Below, piece after piece: positions 48,472 to 61,500 of a stretch of DNA of 64,000 bases (positions within the stretch are counted from its first letter, which is position 1; each line of letters begins with the position of its first letter). The translations under genes were made by a program, and so were the position numbers. The notes under the pieces are model-generated. The model worked only from the letters and a program-made list of their open reading frames with translations, did no database searches and had not been told where the DNA came from. Origin of the DNA: Macrothele yani (taxonomy: Eukaryota > Arthropoda > Arachnida > Araneae > Macrothelidae); the NCBI GenBank assembly GCA_039090855.1, contig CM077006.1, positions 50,415,336 to 50,479,335 on the forward strand, in the 5' to 3' direction.

Positions 48472-50908
48472 AAAGCATAACAAACAGCGCGAAAACTAGC
48501 TCATAAATAGAATATTTGAAACACTCTCAATGTATGCACACTCAATTATTAGGGATGGTAGAGGGGAAGGGAATAGAACTGTCCAAAATTAGCATGTTTT
48601 CGTTGCGCTAGGGCGCTTAAGCACGGCTGAATTCCTTCAGATACCCCCAATGTTCAAATGATTGAAATGTGCTGATGTTCATGGAATGAAATGGTTGATC
48701 AGCTATGATGACCGCATAAAAGTTCGGGGTGGGGGGAGGGCTTTATTATTTTTATTTTTTTAGTTTATGCAACATTTTACATCACTCCAGTATTTATCTT
48801 GTCATCATCAACAATCGCAATGCAACTACCGCTTACGATCGCGGATATCAGCAACCGAAAATCTGCCATATCTCTAAGTGATATAACACACAGTATCCTG
48901 TTACAGTGTATTGTAATTGAAAAAAAAGGATGTGGAAAAAAGAAACTTTCAGAAATTAAGATCATCAAGTCATGCGTTTCAAAAATCCGTTTTTCTTTAT
49001 AACGTTTAAAAACATGTTTTTGCTTTTTTACCTGTAGTGTAAATAAAAAAACTATGTTTTTTTATGGAATCAGACGTCCATATGTCTGATTGTCTTCATC
49101 TGAGTTCACACTTTAGCTACTGTGTACAAGTAGACCTATTTTTTCAGCTCAAAAATATGTAGTTTTGTATATATTCACAGTATAAGTCATTCCTTATTCC
49201 CACAGAACTGAATTCAGCATATGCAAAATGAAGATCATCAAGACCCGCCCAACACTAGGTTTCTGATTGTCTGCTGTTTATGTTCAAGAAATGCAAACAT
49301 GGATCAATGGTGAATGCAGCAACTATGATTTGTATTTATTACCAAGAAAAAAAAAAAAAAAAGAGCCGTGAAATCTGTAAAGCTGAAACGGATATTTCTC
49401 TCGACCCCCCCCTGCACAAAAACATTCCAATTAAGATCAAACAGCAGGAGGACGCGTCCACACAACACAACCTTTGGAATTACCTGATGAAATGGCTTCT
49501 TTTCATTTGGCACATCGCCATAAATCACCACCTGCAGCTCACTGAACTGTCAAGTTGCACCCTTCCTCCTTACTTTAACTATAATAGAAACTGTAAAAAA
49601 AAAAAATGCTCCCCAATTTTCGACAAAATTAAATTACCAAATTTACGTCATGATGTTGCAATTTACTAAAATACGTTTGTTTATCTGCTGAATATTGCTT
49701 AAATCCATTGAAAACTTTTTAATTATAGATGATTTTTTATTAAAACAGTAACTCAGACGTCTGAATAAAAACGTGTTTGTAATTCAAAGAGTCCATATCA
49801 TCACAGAAAAAAAATTTAAGGATCACTCTGTTTAAATAAACCATGGCATCTAAAAAAAATAATTCACTTGCTTTTCCCGTAATTTATAATTACTGTTTCT
49901 TTTTCTTCAATCCGATTATGCAACGTTTTTTTTTTTTTTTTTTTTTCATCTGCTAAAGTTCCTAACGGAATTTGGCGAAATTTGCACTAGAACTTTATTG
50001 TGATGTATCTTAACTACTGTAAAAATTTTACTGTGTTATTTTCAAAATTCAGAAAAATGGATTTCTGAAAATATTCTCCTAGTCCTTTTGTGCTGTGGAA
50101 GTGATAAACAGGTGTTTGCTTTCTTCCCAACCAAGGGCTTCAGATCAGCGCTCCCAGCTGTCAATCAACCATTGCTATGGTAACACCCTTTCTGCTGGAG
50201 GCTCACTCTGTCCAAAGAGGCACACATACTTGTCAATAATAAAAATTACCAATGCTAACTTTTAAAGTTTTAAACCGATTCAACTGGAATTTTGGAAGTG
50301 AGCTTCTGTAATCCAATTACAGTGAATGTAAAAATTTCAGCCACTTTCGTGAAAAATTCGCAAAGATAGTTTTCTTATTTTTTATCATAAGTAGTGGAAG
50401 TCTCTTGAGGGGAGGGAGGGTGGCATGCACATAAACAAGAAGAAGATGATTGTGTTGTTCAGGCATACTCCTCACTGGTGGATGCCAGCTGACTTGGTAC
50501 ATACGCGACCCCTGCAAATGCTAAATGCCTCTTCTTTCCCCTTCTGTTCTCAATTGTCGGACGGACATCAAGCTCCCCTTCAACCTACTAGTAATCATCC
50601 AATTTTATTGCACTGGAAGTAGTGCCTTTTTTTTTCTTTTTTTCCCCCCAGCCAAATTAGGATTTGGTGCACATCGGAAACCGCTGCCGGTGGTTTCTTT
50701 GAGAACAGAGAAAAGGAACTTTAAAAAATGAAGGGGTAACAGTAACACGATTTCCTAAAAGGGCATTTTTTAAGCACTAATTTCAAATTTCAAGGCTTTT
50801 CAAGACGGCATTAAAAAAACACCGTTTTTCCAGGATATTCCAGGCCTTGAAAACGTAATCATGATTTTCCAGGACTTTCCAGGTTTTCAAGCACGCGTGC
50901 GCACCCTG
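48472..50908. other. Foreign segment inside the hAT copy
   Basis: This DNA is absent from the related hAT copy. Most of it is AT-rich, with no recognised gene. Its right 130 bp (about 50780-50908) has repeated CCAGGAC/TTTCCAGG units and ends in GTGCGCACCCTG. Inverted, that gives CAGGGTGCGCAC, a hAT-type terminus different from the host element's own. No matching left terminus was found at 48472. Confidence 0.6.
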
Positions 50909-51070
50909 CGTAATGGTAAATTTATTGGCGTTAATAACGGTTGTGTTTTTAATAAATAAGCTTACGAAAATTTTAGGATGAATAGCAAATTTTAGGTATA
51001 ATTTTAGGAATTTAAGGAGGGTCACAAAATATTAGGAATTTTAGGAATTTTAGGAGGAATGCGATCCCTG

Positions 51071-54006
51071 TGGATTATATGAAGGACAATACAGCAAAAT
51101 TGTGCAAAATTTAACTACAATTGCATTTTAATAAAAAAAAAACCCTAAAATTTTGATTTTTTGAGAGGAGCCACTGGAAGAGCAGGAAAAGAAAATTATG
51201 GAATGGAATTCTATTAGAAAGTAAGTAGTTTGGGTACAACAAAATGAAAAAAATTGCAGCAAATACACTACATTACTTTTAGCAACATCCCCACACATTA
51301 CATTTGTGTGTTATCCTTTGAAATTGGAAAGTTTCACTTGGCTCCTAAATTTTGGAGATCGTTCTTAGATCTGGAAATTTTTTTCCAACCATTGTACGCA
51401 ATATTTGATTTTCCCATGAAGACAGTGAAACAATGGCTAATCTTTTCCTATTAAAAATGTGGAATCCAAAACCAATAAGAAACTGCTTGTAAGACATCAA
51501 AATTATTTCTTATTCTCAATGCACTTCAATACCATAAACTGATTTAATATTCTTTTTATGAAAATTTTCATTAGATATTCATTAATGTGGTACTGAATAT
51601 CTTTCATTTACAGTATGCTTATTTTAAAACTTGTTAGTTTGCCATTCCTTTACACTAATCACATTTAGCAATGAAAATTAGTCCTATCATTTTTATACCT
51701 CAGAAATTCTCACAAGGCTTTCTTGTGGCCATCATCATCCCAAACATGTATTTGAGCGGGGAGGGACAGTATTGTACTAGATGAGACAAAAATTGTATTG
51801 CTATTAATACTTTACATCACATACACAAGAAAGCAATTGTGCAGGCATAGGATGGTAGGCAAAATAAACAAAAGATGGATGGAAAATGAGTATCTGTGAC
51901 CCGGTGGAGGAGAGCTCAGAAGATGTTCTACACAAAAGAGCATACATTTTTTATTTCAATACAGTGCTTTATTATAAAAATTAGATTCTTTATGCAAGAT
52001 GAGCACTTTGGAGCCAAAACATGATAATGTGTAAACAATAAAAGAGTGACAATAATACTATTGGTAAAAATGTGTGACTGAAATATAAAAGTTGATATAA
52101 GATTCATTAAAACAACATTTAGTCACAATTGTTTTAATTTTCTTGTTGATCTTCTTCAGGATGCACGGCATGTAAATATTTACCTGTATGTGCCACATAT
52201 CATGAAGATGCTGGGCTAAAGCACAGTAAAATGTTGGTCAACAAGAAAAATAACAGTGACTAAACATTCCCTTCTTTAATCTTTAATTCCTCACAATGCT
52301 TGTACTCTAATTTACGACAGAAAAGTTGATATTTTAAAAATATCATTTTGTGTTAGTGACAGTGCAGCCGTGCATTCCCTGAATGAAGTAGGAAAAAAGA
52401 AATCCAGGCCAATCTTGAATCACCTCCCCAAAACGAGCATTTTTTATTTAAAGCACGGTAGTTTTCAAGCACTATGTTAATCCAACATCCCCTTCACACT
52501 AAATACATTTATCAATAAATATTAATTTGTCAACATTTTTCACTTCAACCCATGAGATAGTGCAATGTTATAATTTTTCAGATCACACACATGAAAGAAG
52601 GATCAGAAATATGTCTTTAATAATTTTTCTTGAAGATGAAAACCCAGCACTTGCTATAAGAACATTCCAAACATGTCCACAACAACTGTAAAACAACAAA
52701 GTGTTGTGAGCTTTTTTGTGGTCACACGAAGCAATACATCAGTAGATGGAAAATAAATTAACATAAAATATTCATGTCACTAAGCACAACTTTTAGGGCC
52801 CACAAAAACCTTATGCTTCACTAATACAGAGGGTGAGTCGAAAGTTTTGCAACATTTGGATCACTTTATGTCTTCATATGTACCTTTATGACGGAAACTG
52901 GCTAGCATTCAAAGTACAGGCCATTGTGTTGCACCGTCTTTAGCCATCTGTCTGCCAGTTCTTTGATTCCACAGGGGTAAATGCAACAAGCACAGAATTC
53001 ACAATGCCAAACCTTCACTGCCTGGCACTAAATGAGCCAGCTGACAGCATGGCAAAAATTCACACATGCATATTCAAGTCCAAGGTCACGTGCCACAGAG
53101 TTTCAGCATATGCGGTTGGACACTTTTTGATCAGATCTCACATTCACCAGACTTTGCATCAACAGATTTTCACTTGTTCTGATTACTACTGAATCATATG
53201 GCAGCTGAAAACATGCCAGCTTGTATAGAGGTCAAGTCAAGATGGTGATTCAAATGTTCGCCTCGAGGATGCTACTTTCTTTAACAGGGGAATTAAACAG
53301 CTAACCAAACGATTGCAACAAGTTACTGCTAATAATGAACACCATGAAATAGATTGAAATAAAACACTGCATATGTGAAAAACAGCCTTGTTTTTTTTAT
53401 GTATGCAGATGGTAGGAACTTTTGCACTAAGCAATGTCTGAAAGAAAAAATAATGGCTTCACGAATATTGAAATTTGAAAAAATATGATTCCCAATAAAC
53501 AGAATCCAAAGATTATTTGGCATAACTACAAATCATGAGAAGTAAAATGCTACTATGAAAATCCTAGGGTACAATACCCCGTACACATTCAAATGCATTA
53601 TAAAGAATGCCATGACAGTAAACAGCTCATCACCAACTTACCTTTTTTTATTTACATTCAATGCAAACAATCATACACAAAGGGTTTGGTTTAAAATTCA
53701 TCCTAAAAAATCAAAACAACGATATTTTGGTATTTGCTCCTCTGTGCTGATAATGACACTATATCAAATTACAGTAAAATATGCTATGTGAAACAAGCTA
53801 CAAAGGGATATTTAAACATATAAATTAAAAATATTAATTTAGATTCATCAATCACAAAATGCAATTAAGCAGCTGCCCCAATTATGCAAAGCTTCATCCC
53901 AAAGAGCAAATTTGGGGTGTTCCTCAAGAACTGTCCCACATAAACAGCTTCCAAGAATAACCGATGGCCCAATTAACTGGAATCTACTGTATATATATCA
54001 TTGACT

Positions 54007-54007
<1 letters not shown>
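51071..54007. other. Intronic AT-rich stretch
   Basis: No exon recognised. At about 52832 the text GAGGGTGAGTCGAAAGTTTT resembles the start of some mariner-like elements, but no partner end or transposase was found. Confidence 0.45.

Positions 54008-54071
<64 letters not shown>
54008..54071. repeat. (CA)n microsatellite, about 64 bp
   Basis: An uninterrupted CA run within the RXR intron, 476 bp from the splice donor. Confidence 0.97.
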
Positions 54072-54075
<4 letters not shown>

Positions 54076-54546
54076 AAATAAGATTGTGGAACATTTTCAA
54101 AACAAGAGCAGACAGTAAGAAATAAAACAATAAAACAGGCTATTTGACTTAGGCTGTTACTCAAATTTTAATTTTTGGCAAACAAGTTATGAATGATTTT
54201 ATTACAAAAAATAAATCACAAGCTTTACTTACCTTGTTTGTTGGAAACTTGGTGATAACATACACGGAAAACAGCAATAGGTGAGTACACAGAGAAAAAA
54301 ATGAACTCGATAAAAAAGTTTAGACATAAGAAAATGTCTTACAGAAGGTTGTTTTCATTAAAGAAACTTTATATATAAATGGCCATTTAATAATATTCAT
54401 GTCATTTTGAAAAATTAAAATGTTTTTTAGGCTATATACATTTGTGACCACGTTTAAGAAACCTATAGAGAGAGCACCACCAAGTCTTTCACAAACAAAA
54501 TTAATAAAATTTCGCACATAAGCAATACAAAATAAGACTGACATAC

Positions 54547-54771
54547 CTGGATTAAAGAGAATGATGGATCGGAGGCAACCTAATTCAGCTTTGTCCATCT
54601 TCATTTCCCTCATTTTTGTAACAAGTTCAGTTAGAACGCGATCAAATATCGTACCCACTCCAGCACTGTGAGCACTGTTACGATGGACAACATGACCTGA
54701 TGCTAAAATAATGCCATCTTTAATATCCACAGATCTGTGAGAGAAAGCTGCTATCAAGAGTTCATTCCAAC
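54547..54771 (-). CDS. RXR: Retinoid X receptor, penultimate LBD exon
   Basis: This 225-bp exon begins after a TTTTCAG acceptor (ends 54772), with GT completing a Gly codon, and stops at a GTATGT donor. It encodes 74 complete residues covering helices 5 to about 8 of the ligand-binding domain: [13 protein letters not shown], the beta-turn region VKDG-like [29 protein letters not shown], then [20 protein letters not shown] and [10 protein letters not shown]. These are hallmark RXR/USP residues. Both borders are phase 1 and the frame is clean. Upstream exons (DNA-binding domain, start of LBD) are not in the window. Confidence 0.96.
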
Positions 54772-55248
54772 CTGAAAACATTAAAAAGCACAATTTGTTC
54801 AAGTGGGACAATACACAAGGAAATTTTTCATTAAGATATATCACTGGAAATATGAAAATCAGATATATACAATGAAAACAATAAACCTATATGAGAAGAC
54901 AAAATTTATAGCTGAAATGAAATCACTGAATACATTACAGATCTTCATACTCCATAACATGGAAAACCGGGCACTTATTTGACTTGAAAACTTGTAACAC
55001 AGCTGATCACATTACATTATGCCTGGTTCCGCATGGCCCATTCAGTGGTAGTCAGGTTACAGATACATGTGGGCAAAGTTGTATAAAAATAAAACATATC
55101 TGCGTACACCACCATTGAAACAGAAAACTTGCTGCAAACCCGCGAAACGTGAACCATGATAATAACAGAATAAGGTAATTTAAGAAACAATTAATAAAAC
55201 AATAAATAATTATTAGAACATTACAGATTCCAATGAGGACAAAATAAG
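54772..55248 (-). other. Start of upstream RXR intron
   Basis: No further RXR exon was found between here and the window end. The repeats listed next therefore probably lie in the same intron. Confidence 0.45.
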
Positions 55249-55439
55249 TACCGTATATACTCGCGTATAAGTCGACCCCCCACTTTCAGAGGAAAAAATC
55301 GTAAGATCTCTGAAACTCGCGTATAAGTCGATCCCGGAATGAGAAAAAAAAAAAAATTTCAATGAATTTATTCAAAAACATTTGAAAACGAAAAAAATTA
55401 TATATATAATACTAAATTTAATTTGCATACCCAAAAACT

Positions 55440-56771
55440 TCACCGGAACCCTTTAAAATCCGATTCCAAGTCAGACTCGCCAAACAGTTCAAAAAAGTCT
55501 TTCTCCGTCATCGGCGCGTCATCATAAAAATCAGTATTCCCATCTATGCCTGTGTCATCAGAATCACTGTCATCATCACTCATAAAAATCTCATCTTCCT
55601 CTGTGCCATCAAGTTTGTTACTAATGCAACATTTCTTGAATGATTTCACAACCATTTCCGCAGGTATCGCATCCCAAGCATCCTTGACCCATCGCGCAAT
55701 CAAAACGATATCCGGCTTCTTTAGATTTCCTCCCTTGGTTTCAGTCGGCAAATTGGAACTTATCCAATCTGCCCAATACCTCCGCACATTGTCCTTGAAG
55801 GGCTAATTAAGGCAGACATCTAGTGGTTGAAGAACAGATGTCAAACCACCTGGGACGACAGCAAGAGTTGTTTTTGAATTTTCTGCAGTTTTTTTCACTT
55901 CTGCACAACGGTGTGCAACAAACATATCCCACACCAAAAGAGAAGGTTTCCTCAAAAGTGCACCTGGCCTTTTGTTCCACACATTTTTTAACCAGTCAAT
56001 TGTTCCGGATTCGTTCATCCATCCTTTTTCATGGGCACGAACGAGCACACCAGACGGAAAGACAACGCTTTTCGGCAGAGTTTGCGTTTGAAAATAATTA
56101 CCGGAGGTAGCTTACTGCCGTCGGCCAAACAGGAAAGAACAACTGTGAAACTGGATTTTTCGTGGCCAGTCGTTTTGATCAAGATATTTTTTTCGCCCTT
56201 TTGGTTCACCGTCTTATTTCCAGGAAGGCCGAAACACATGGCGGTTTCATCCATGTTCCCTATTTGGGAAAGTTCAAAAGCAGTCTCTTTTCTCTTACAT
56301 ACTTTTGAAATTCCATTATCTTTGCTTCGAGGTCACGAGGTAACTTTTGTGCAATTTTGGTGCGCTGGCGTAGACACAACCCATAGCGGTTCATGAACCT
56401 TGTGCACCAACCTGGTGAGGCACGAAAAGTGTTATTTGCGGCTGCAAACTTTTCATCTTTTGCGAGCTTCATTGCTCGCAAACGTATACCAGTTTGCGTT
56501 ACAATGCAACCATTTTGTCTGCAGCCAACAAATCCAATCATTCAAGACACTTTCCAGCTCTGGGAAAGATGTCATTCCACGGCACAGTGCCTTTTGCGAT
56601 TTTCACCAAGTCCGTTTTTGTTTTTTTACGCCAATCTCGAATCAGTTTTTCGTTAATGCCAAATTGACGTGAAGCAGCACAGTTGTTAGTATTTTCTGCA
56701 AAAGAAACCACTTTCAACTTGAATCCTGCGTTATAGGACATCCGTTTCTTTACACAATCCATGCCACCCAT
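55440..56771 (-). pseudogene. Tigger/pogo transposase, broken
   Basis: It starts MGGMDCVKKRMSYNAGFKLK with a psq/CENP-B-type helix-turn-helix (AASRQFGINEKLIRDWRKK). It continues with the second DNA-binding domain (ASPGWCTRFMNRYGLCLRQR, about 56330-56430). The DDE domain follows: first Asp in NMDETAMCFG (about 56245), second in SLLVWDMFVAH (about 55940), third in SVLQPLDVCLN, 36 residues after the second. An acidic C-terminus (SDDDSDSDD) ends at 55440. The pieces lie in at least three frames, and a TAG follows LDVCLN, so it is inactive although all three catalytic Asp codons survive. Confidence 0.92.
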
Positions 56772-57185
56772 AATAGGAGAAGCGAGACACGTGCGATTAA
56801 GAACAAGCAACACCTAACACTGGCTGTCGCATGGCTCCGTTACGTCGAAGGTCAGCGCAATCAACTGGTAGTCGGAAGGGCGGAGCTTTCTATGCGCGGC
56901 TGTGACTGCGCTGTGGATACGCAAAGCCAGGAGAGAGGAGACTTTTCAAAGCGCGGAGAAATTCGGAGGGTCGCGATTTCGTAATTCTACCACATCAGTG
57001 TTTTTTCTTTCTTTCGGAGGGTTGCGATTTCATAATTAATACCGCATCGGCATTTTTATTTCTTTTGGGATGGATTGCCTTTTGCCTCACGGGAAGAACT
57101 TTTGGACTTGCGATTTTTTTAGACCCCGCGTATAAGTCGACCCCATTACTTTGAAGCTCTCATTTTGTCCCAAATTTCTCGACTT

Positions 57186-58284
57186 CATCATCATCATCAT
57201 TGTCAACCATTATCAATCCACTGCTGGACGAAGGTCTCCCCAAGTTTCCTCCACAACGGTCTGTCTTGTGCCAGTCTCCTCCATGTCACTCCCGCATACT
57301 TTCGAATTTCATCCACCCATCTTCCATGTGGTCTTCTTCTGGGTCTTTTCCTGTCCCTTGGAATCCAATCTAAAATTTCGGCTGTCCATCGATGGTCTGT
57401 TCTTCTGGCAGTATGTCCAGCCCATTGCCATTTCAGGGATTTAACTCTGATCATGATGTCTTCCACTCTTGTCATTTTTCGGATCCACGTGTTCCTCTTC
57501 TTATCTCTCCTGGTTACACCAAGCATGCACCTCTCCATGCTTTTTTGAGTTGTCTGCAGCCTTTGTATGTCTCTTTTAGCTAAGGTCCACGTCTCTGCAC
57601 CATACGTAAGCACTGGAAGGATGCATTGATCAAACACTTTTCTTTTAAGACATAATGGCATATTGCTCTTGAAAATTATGCTGTTTCTTCCAAAAGCTCT
57701 CCAGGCAAGTTTTGTACGCCGATTAATTTCTTCACCAATGTGACCCTCACTTGATATCTGCTGTCCAAGATAAACGTACGTGTCTGTTATCTCCAGCTTT
57801 TCTCCATCAATCGATAAATCTTCATTTCTTGTAAAAGCATTGTACATCACTTTTGTCTTCTGAAAGTTCATTTTTAATCCCACTTCTTTACTCTTGTCAG
57901 CAAGTTCCTGGATCATACTCCGTAGCTCTGATGGGGTAGTTGCAAAAATGACTATGTCATCAGCAAAACGAAGGTGGGTTAGATAATCTCCATTAATCTT
58001 TATCCCTTTGTTTTCCCAGTTCAGTGATTGAAAGACATTTTCCAATGTGGCATTAAAGAGCTTCGGAGATATGGTGTCACCTTGTCTCACTCCTTTTCCA
58101 ATTTTTATGTGTGTTGTATTTTCAAACAGCCGAATCTTTGCACTTGCATTTTCATAGATGTTATTAATAATATTAATGTATGCATCTTCAATACCGCAGG
58201 ATTTCAGAGCCATTGCAACTGCTGATGGTTTTACCGAATCAAAGGATTTAAGTTGTGGAGTCATTTTGGAGAGGTTTGGCCATA

Positions 58285-58315
<31 letters not shown>

Positions 58316-58472
58316 TGTGGGATAGCATTTCCTCTAATCCGATGGTATAGTTATACCGCTATTGGCGGTCGTCAGAGCCCCTTTAGTGGGAACAGGATGT
58401 ACCACGAGAAGGCGGGGTTGACATTTGTCAAGGAGAGGCTGTGATGTTACGCATCTCCTGACCTTACATCCC
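57186..58472 (-). mobile_element. RTE-type LINE inserted in the Tigger element
   Basis: Target duplication TTCTCGACTT at 57176-57185 and 58473-58482. The 3' end is a short (ATG)n-like tail (CATCATCATCATCAT on the + strand), characteristic of RTE-clade elements. The 5' 200 bp (about 58265-58472) is non-coding, and the endonuclease domain is missing. Confidence 0.9.
57203..58264 (-). CDS. RTE reverse transcriptase, long open fragment
   Basis: A 353-codon frame, free of stops. It starts just before the first catalytic Asp motif (SFDSVKPSAVAMAL) and runs through GVRQGDTISPKLFN (fingers/palm), the YADD-box equivalent RFADDIVIF, LKMNFQKTKVMY, and the thumb region VYLGQQISSEGHIGEEINRR. The C-terminal part has ILPVLTYGAETWTL, MERCMLGVTRRDK and WAGHTARRTDHRW. 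The N-terminal apurinic-type endonuclease is absent, so it could not act alone. The open frame over more than 1 kb suggests a recent insertion. Confidence 0.9.
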   Translation of the reverse strand: MTPQLKSFDSVKPSAVAMALKSCGIEDAYINIINNIYENASAKIRLFENTTHIKIGKGVRQGDTISPKLFNATLENVFQSLNWENKGIKINGDYLTHLRFADDIVIFATTPSELRSMIQELADKSKEVGLKMNFQKTKVMYNAFTRNEDLSIDGEKLEITDTYVYLGQQISSEGHIGEEINRRTKLAWRAFGRNSIIFKSNMPLCLKRKVFDQCILPVLTYGAETWTLAKRDIQRLQTTQKSMERCMLGVTRRDKKRNTWIRKMTRVEDIMIRVKSLKWQWAGHTARRTDHRWTAEILDWIPRDRKRPRRRPHGRWVDEIRKYAGVTWRRLAQDRPLWRKLGETFVQQWIDNG

Positions 58473-58579
58473 TTCTCGACTTATATGCGAGTATATACGG
58501 TACATTACAACTGAATGTGCAACAATGTATGTGAAATGGACTTTTATGGCAAAATATTAAAATTATTGGGCTATGAACC

Positions 58580-61500
58580 CAGGGATCATAGCATACTTCT
58601 GGAAAATTTTAGGTAGGAATTTTAGGAATTTTTAGAAAAATTTTAGGAAAATTTTAGGAGTGTATTTCAATAAAAACTAGATGTATATTTGTATACATCT
58701 AGTAAAACAACTTTGTATACATTGTAAAGAGTTTGCTTCACACCCTTCAACCATATATACTGATAGACTGCGCATGACATCAAAATTTCTGGCTCCAACA
58801 TAAAATCACATGACAACAGTCAAAAAGATGGGTTACACCTGCTGTGCTTATGGTTGCTCTGAGCGATATAGTAAAGAAAGTTCTATGATTTTTCATGGGT
58901 AAGAAACGAATTAAATACCTAAGTCAATAAAGTTCAATTACTTAACCAGAAACTTGCAGCTATTGATATAAAAATATAGTAACTTAAGAAAAAAATGGAA
59001 TGCATGTTCCAAATTCTTCGCAAATGTTCATCACATTATAAATCACAAAATGTAAACAACCCGATCATGCATGTATATAGCTCATAAGTAAACTTACCTG
59101 AAGAGTTTTCATTATATATGAGGCGCATTCACATAATACACCGAAAACACTGAAGTTCTGCAGCGTAAATTAGTAATCATAACAGCATTTTTACACGAAA
59201 TTTGGAGTCTGATGATGATGTGCCCAATGTTTGAGCCATGGCAGCTTTGATGCAGCTATTGCCAATGTGCAGTCCATTAGTATATATGGTCGAAGTTAAC
59301 ACCCAAATTTTTTGCATAACGTCTAATGTCTAAAGTTTAAGTATGATTTACTTCTAATGTTCAGTTCTTATCTTTTCACGTGTTATTATCATATTCAAGT
59401 ATATTTACCACATTCAAGTTTCACTTTGAACATTAATATGCTGTTGAACCAGAAGCAATTCACGATTTTCACAGTAAAGTTTTCAGGTTTCACATTAAAT
59501 TATAATATCCTAAAAAGGTAATTGAAAACCAAGAACTATGTACAATTGTTCACTGAATTACTTTTTTCATATTATTGTTTTAACCTTTTCCTGATTAGCC
59601 TATCTTTTTCTGCTTCTACCACAACTAATTTACTTTCAGTTTTCTTTATTTCAGCTGAACCTTGTATGATCAAGTTAGAGGCAACTGCTATTTCAACAGT
59701 ATTTTGTTTTTCTACAGCTTTTCTCATTCTTTCTGTTCCCTCTTGAATTATTGTTAGGCAGGCTTCTTTATCGTTTTTAAGTCTATTTATTTCTGCATCA
59801 TTTTCTTTTATTTTGTCATCAAACTCAGCTTTTCTTTTTTTCTCTAGCTGCTTTTCCTTATTTTCCCTCTCTTTCTGCTTCCTTTCTTTTACCTTTTTTG
59901 ATTCTTCTTCCTTCAGCTTATCAACATACTCTTTATAAAATTTATGTGAATCACAAACACTATTTAACAAATTTCTTGTTATGGGAACTTTACTTACACA
60001 TCCATAGTGTTTAATGGCCCCTTTAACTATTCTTAATGATGTTATAGTTGAGTCTTTTAAGTTAGCCTTGTCCTTCCTTAACAGAGCAGTGTTAACCGAA
60101 AATCCCCTTTCTGCATCAGCATTACCATGAGGTAAAACTAAAATTGACTTTATGAGTTTAGCAAGATTTGAGTATTTTTCTTTTCCGCTAGAGTCTTTAA
60201 TACTAAATATATTACGCCAGTAATGATCAATCCGCACTGGAATATGCCCTTCCTCTGAAAATTTCACTAGTTCATCTAGAGTTGGCTTATCGCAATTTAA
60301 AAGTTTCCACTCTTCTCTTACTCTATCAATTTGTTCCTCAGAAAGATGCAAAACACTTGAAATTCTGGTTATTTCCGAAAGTCCTTCAGTGATTGAAAGT
60401 TGAGTTGACTCTTTCTTTGGTTCTTTTACCTTTAAAACTTCTATGTCTCTTAGCTTTTGATTGCAGAATGGCAAATTTGACTTTAAGTATTTTGTGGTTG
60501 CAATTAGTGATGATCTTACATCTAAGAGAAATAATTTCTGCCTGGTCTCCTGAACATTCCTGAGGAGATTTTTTGTCTTCTTACCAACTTCTAACTCCCC
60601 TAGTTTTTTCCATGAATTTTTGTTTTCAAAATCTACATTCTTTAGGTCTTCTCCAAATTTCCCTGCTATAACATCATCTTGGATAAACTGAGCCATAACA
60701 TTCCTCATTAAAGTATTTAAATCAGAATATAACTGGTGTATTTTTGGTTCTTCACTCTGATAACATAATAAAAACTTTTCAAAATTTTGGTGTGAAAATG
60801 AAATTAATGCTAAATAGCAAGGAGTAAGCTCATTTTTCAGGAAACAGTGAATTCTTTTATACCTTGCCGAATTGCGCAGTTGTTTTTCAAATATTTTTTG
60901 AGATGGCAAGAAGTTTAAAAAATATTCTGTAATATTTAGCCATTGATCCAAGAGCCTCTGGGCTACAGAACCAACGGTTAACCATCTGTTGCTGACATGA
61001 CGCAAAAGAAATTTGGCAGTGACCAATGTTATATCCTCGACAGATTTATAATCCTCTCGTCTTGCAGCACTACTCTTTAAAAAAGTAATGCATATCAGTA
61101 GCAAATTCGTCAAAATCTATATTTAAGCTTGTCAAAAAAATTTTAAATGCATTACTAACAACATGCAGGTTGCAAAAACCTAGTTCCAAAGATTTCTGGC
61201 CTGTTTCTTGTTTTACAACTTCATTGAATTTGCGAAAAAAGCACTTATTTACATTTGGGCTGTCCATGGATACACAAATAATTCTGTTCAACGAAATATT
61301 GAAGGATGATAACACATCAAGAATTTCTTTTAGCAAAATATCTGCTGTTGCGTGACCCAGAAAAACGCTTGTTAGGTATCGGCAAGAAACTGAATTTATT
61401 TCTGAAGACCAGTACCTGAGATACACATCCAACTGCCGTTTCACTTGTGTATTTGTAGTTTCATCAAATGCTATAGTAACCTTTCCTGGGCTACTAGATG

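Larger units (their letters stand above)
47168..51070 (-). mobile_element. hAT-family element, copy 1, internally rearranged
   Basis: The ends are CAGGGATC (47168) and GATCCCTG (51063-51070), flanked by the exact 6-bp repeat TGGATT on both sides. The left 1.3 kb (to about 48471) is about 97% identical to the same part of the copy at 58580, and the right 162 bp (from 50909) matches its right end. Between them 2.4 kb of unrelated DNA replaces most of the transposase gene. Confidence 0.9.
43568..54546 (-). other. RXR: RXR intron, about 11 kb, phase 1
   Basis: The donor is GTATGT at 54546-54541 and the acceptor CAG at 43570-43568. Splicing joins G to AG to make a Glu codon, giving [10 protein letters not shown] across the junction, as in other RXRs. 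The intron holds a mariner, a hAT copy, long T tracts and a CA microsatellite. The element-free parts show no recognisable exon. Confidence 0.9.
55251..58500 (-). mobile_element. Tigger/pogo transposon with nested RTE element
   Basis: The terminal inverted repeats begin CCGTATATACTCGCGTATAA on the left and CCGTATATACTCGCATATAA, inverted, on the right, with TA at 55249-55250 and 58501-58502. Subterminal copies of GCGTATAAGTCGA-CCC occur at 55320 and 57127. Removing the RTE insertion leaves about 1.95 kb, a usual autonomous Tigger length. Confidence 0.95.

Noticed and set aside
50170..50190. CCATTGCTATGGTAACACC, resembling an RFX X-box
   Set aside because: A single near match in 64 kb, inside foreign DNA of a transposon, without a promoter or gene nearby. 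Chance is likely.
52832..53200. Possible mariner-like element starting GAGGGTGAGTCGAAAG
   Set aside because: Only one end resembles such elements. No inverted partner or transposase motif was found.
53973..54164. Open frame with a long Cys-Val repeat
   Set aside because: It is the translation of the CA microsatellite.
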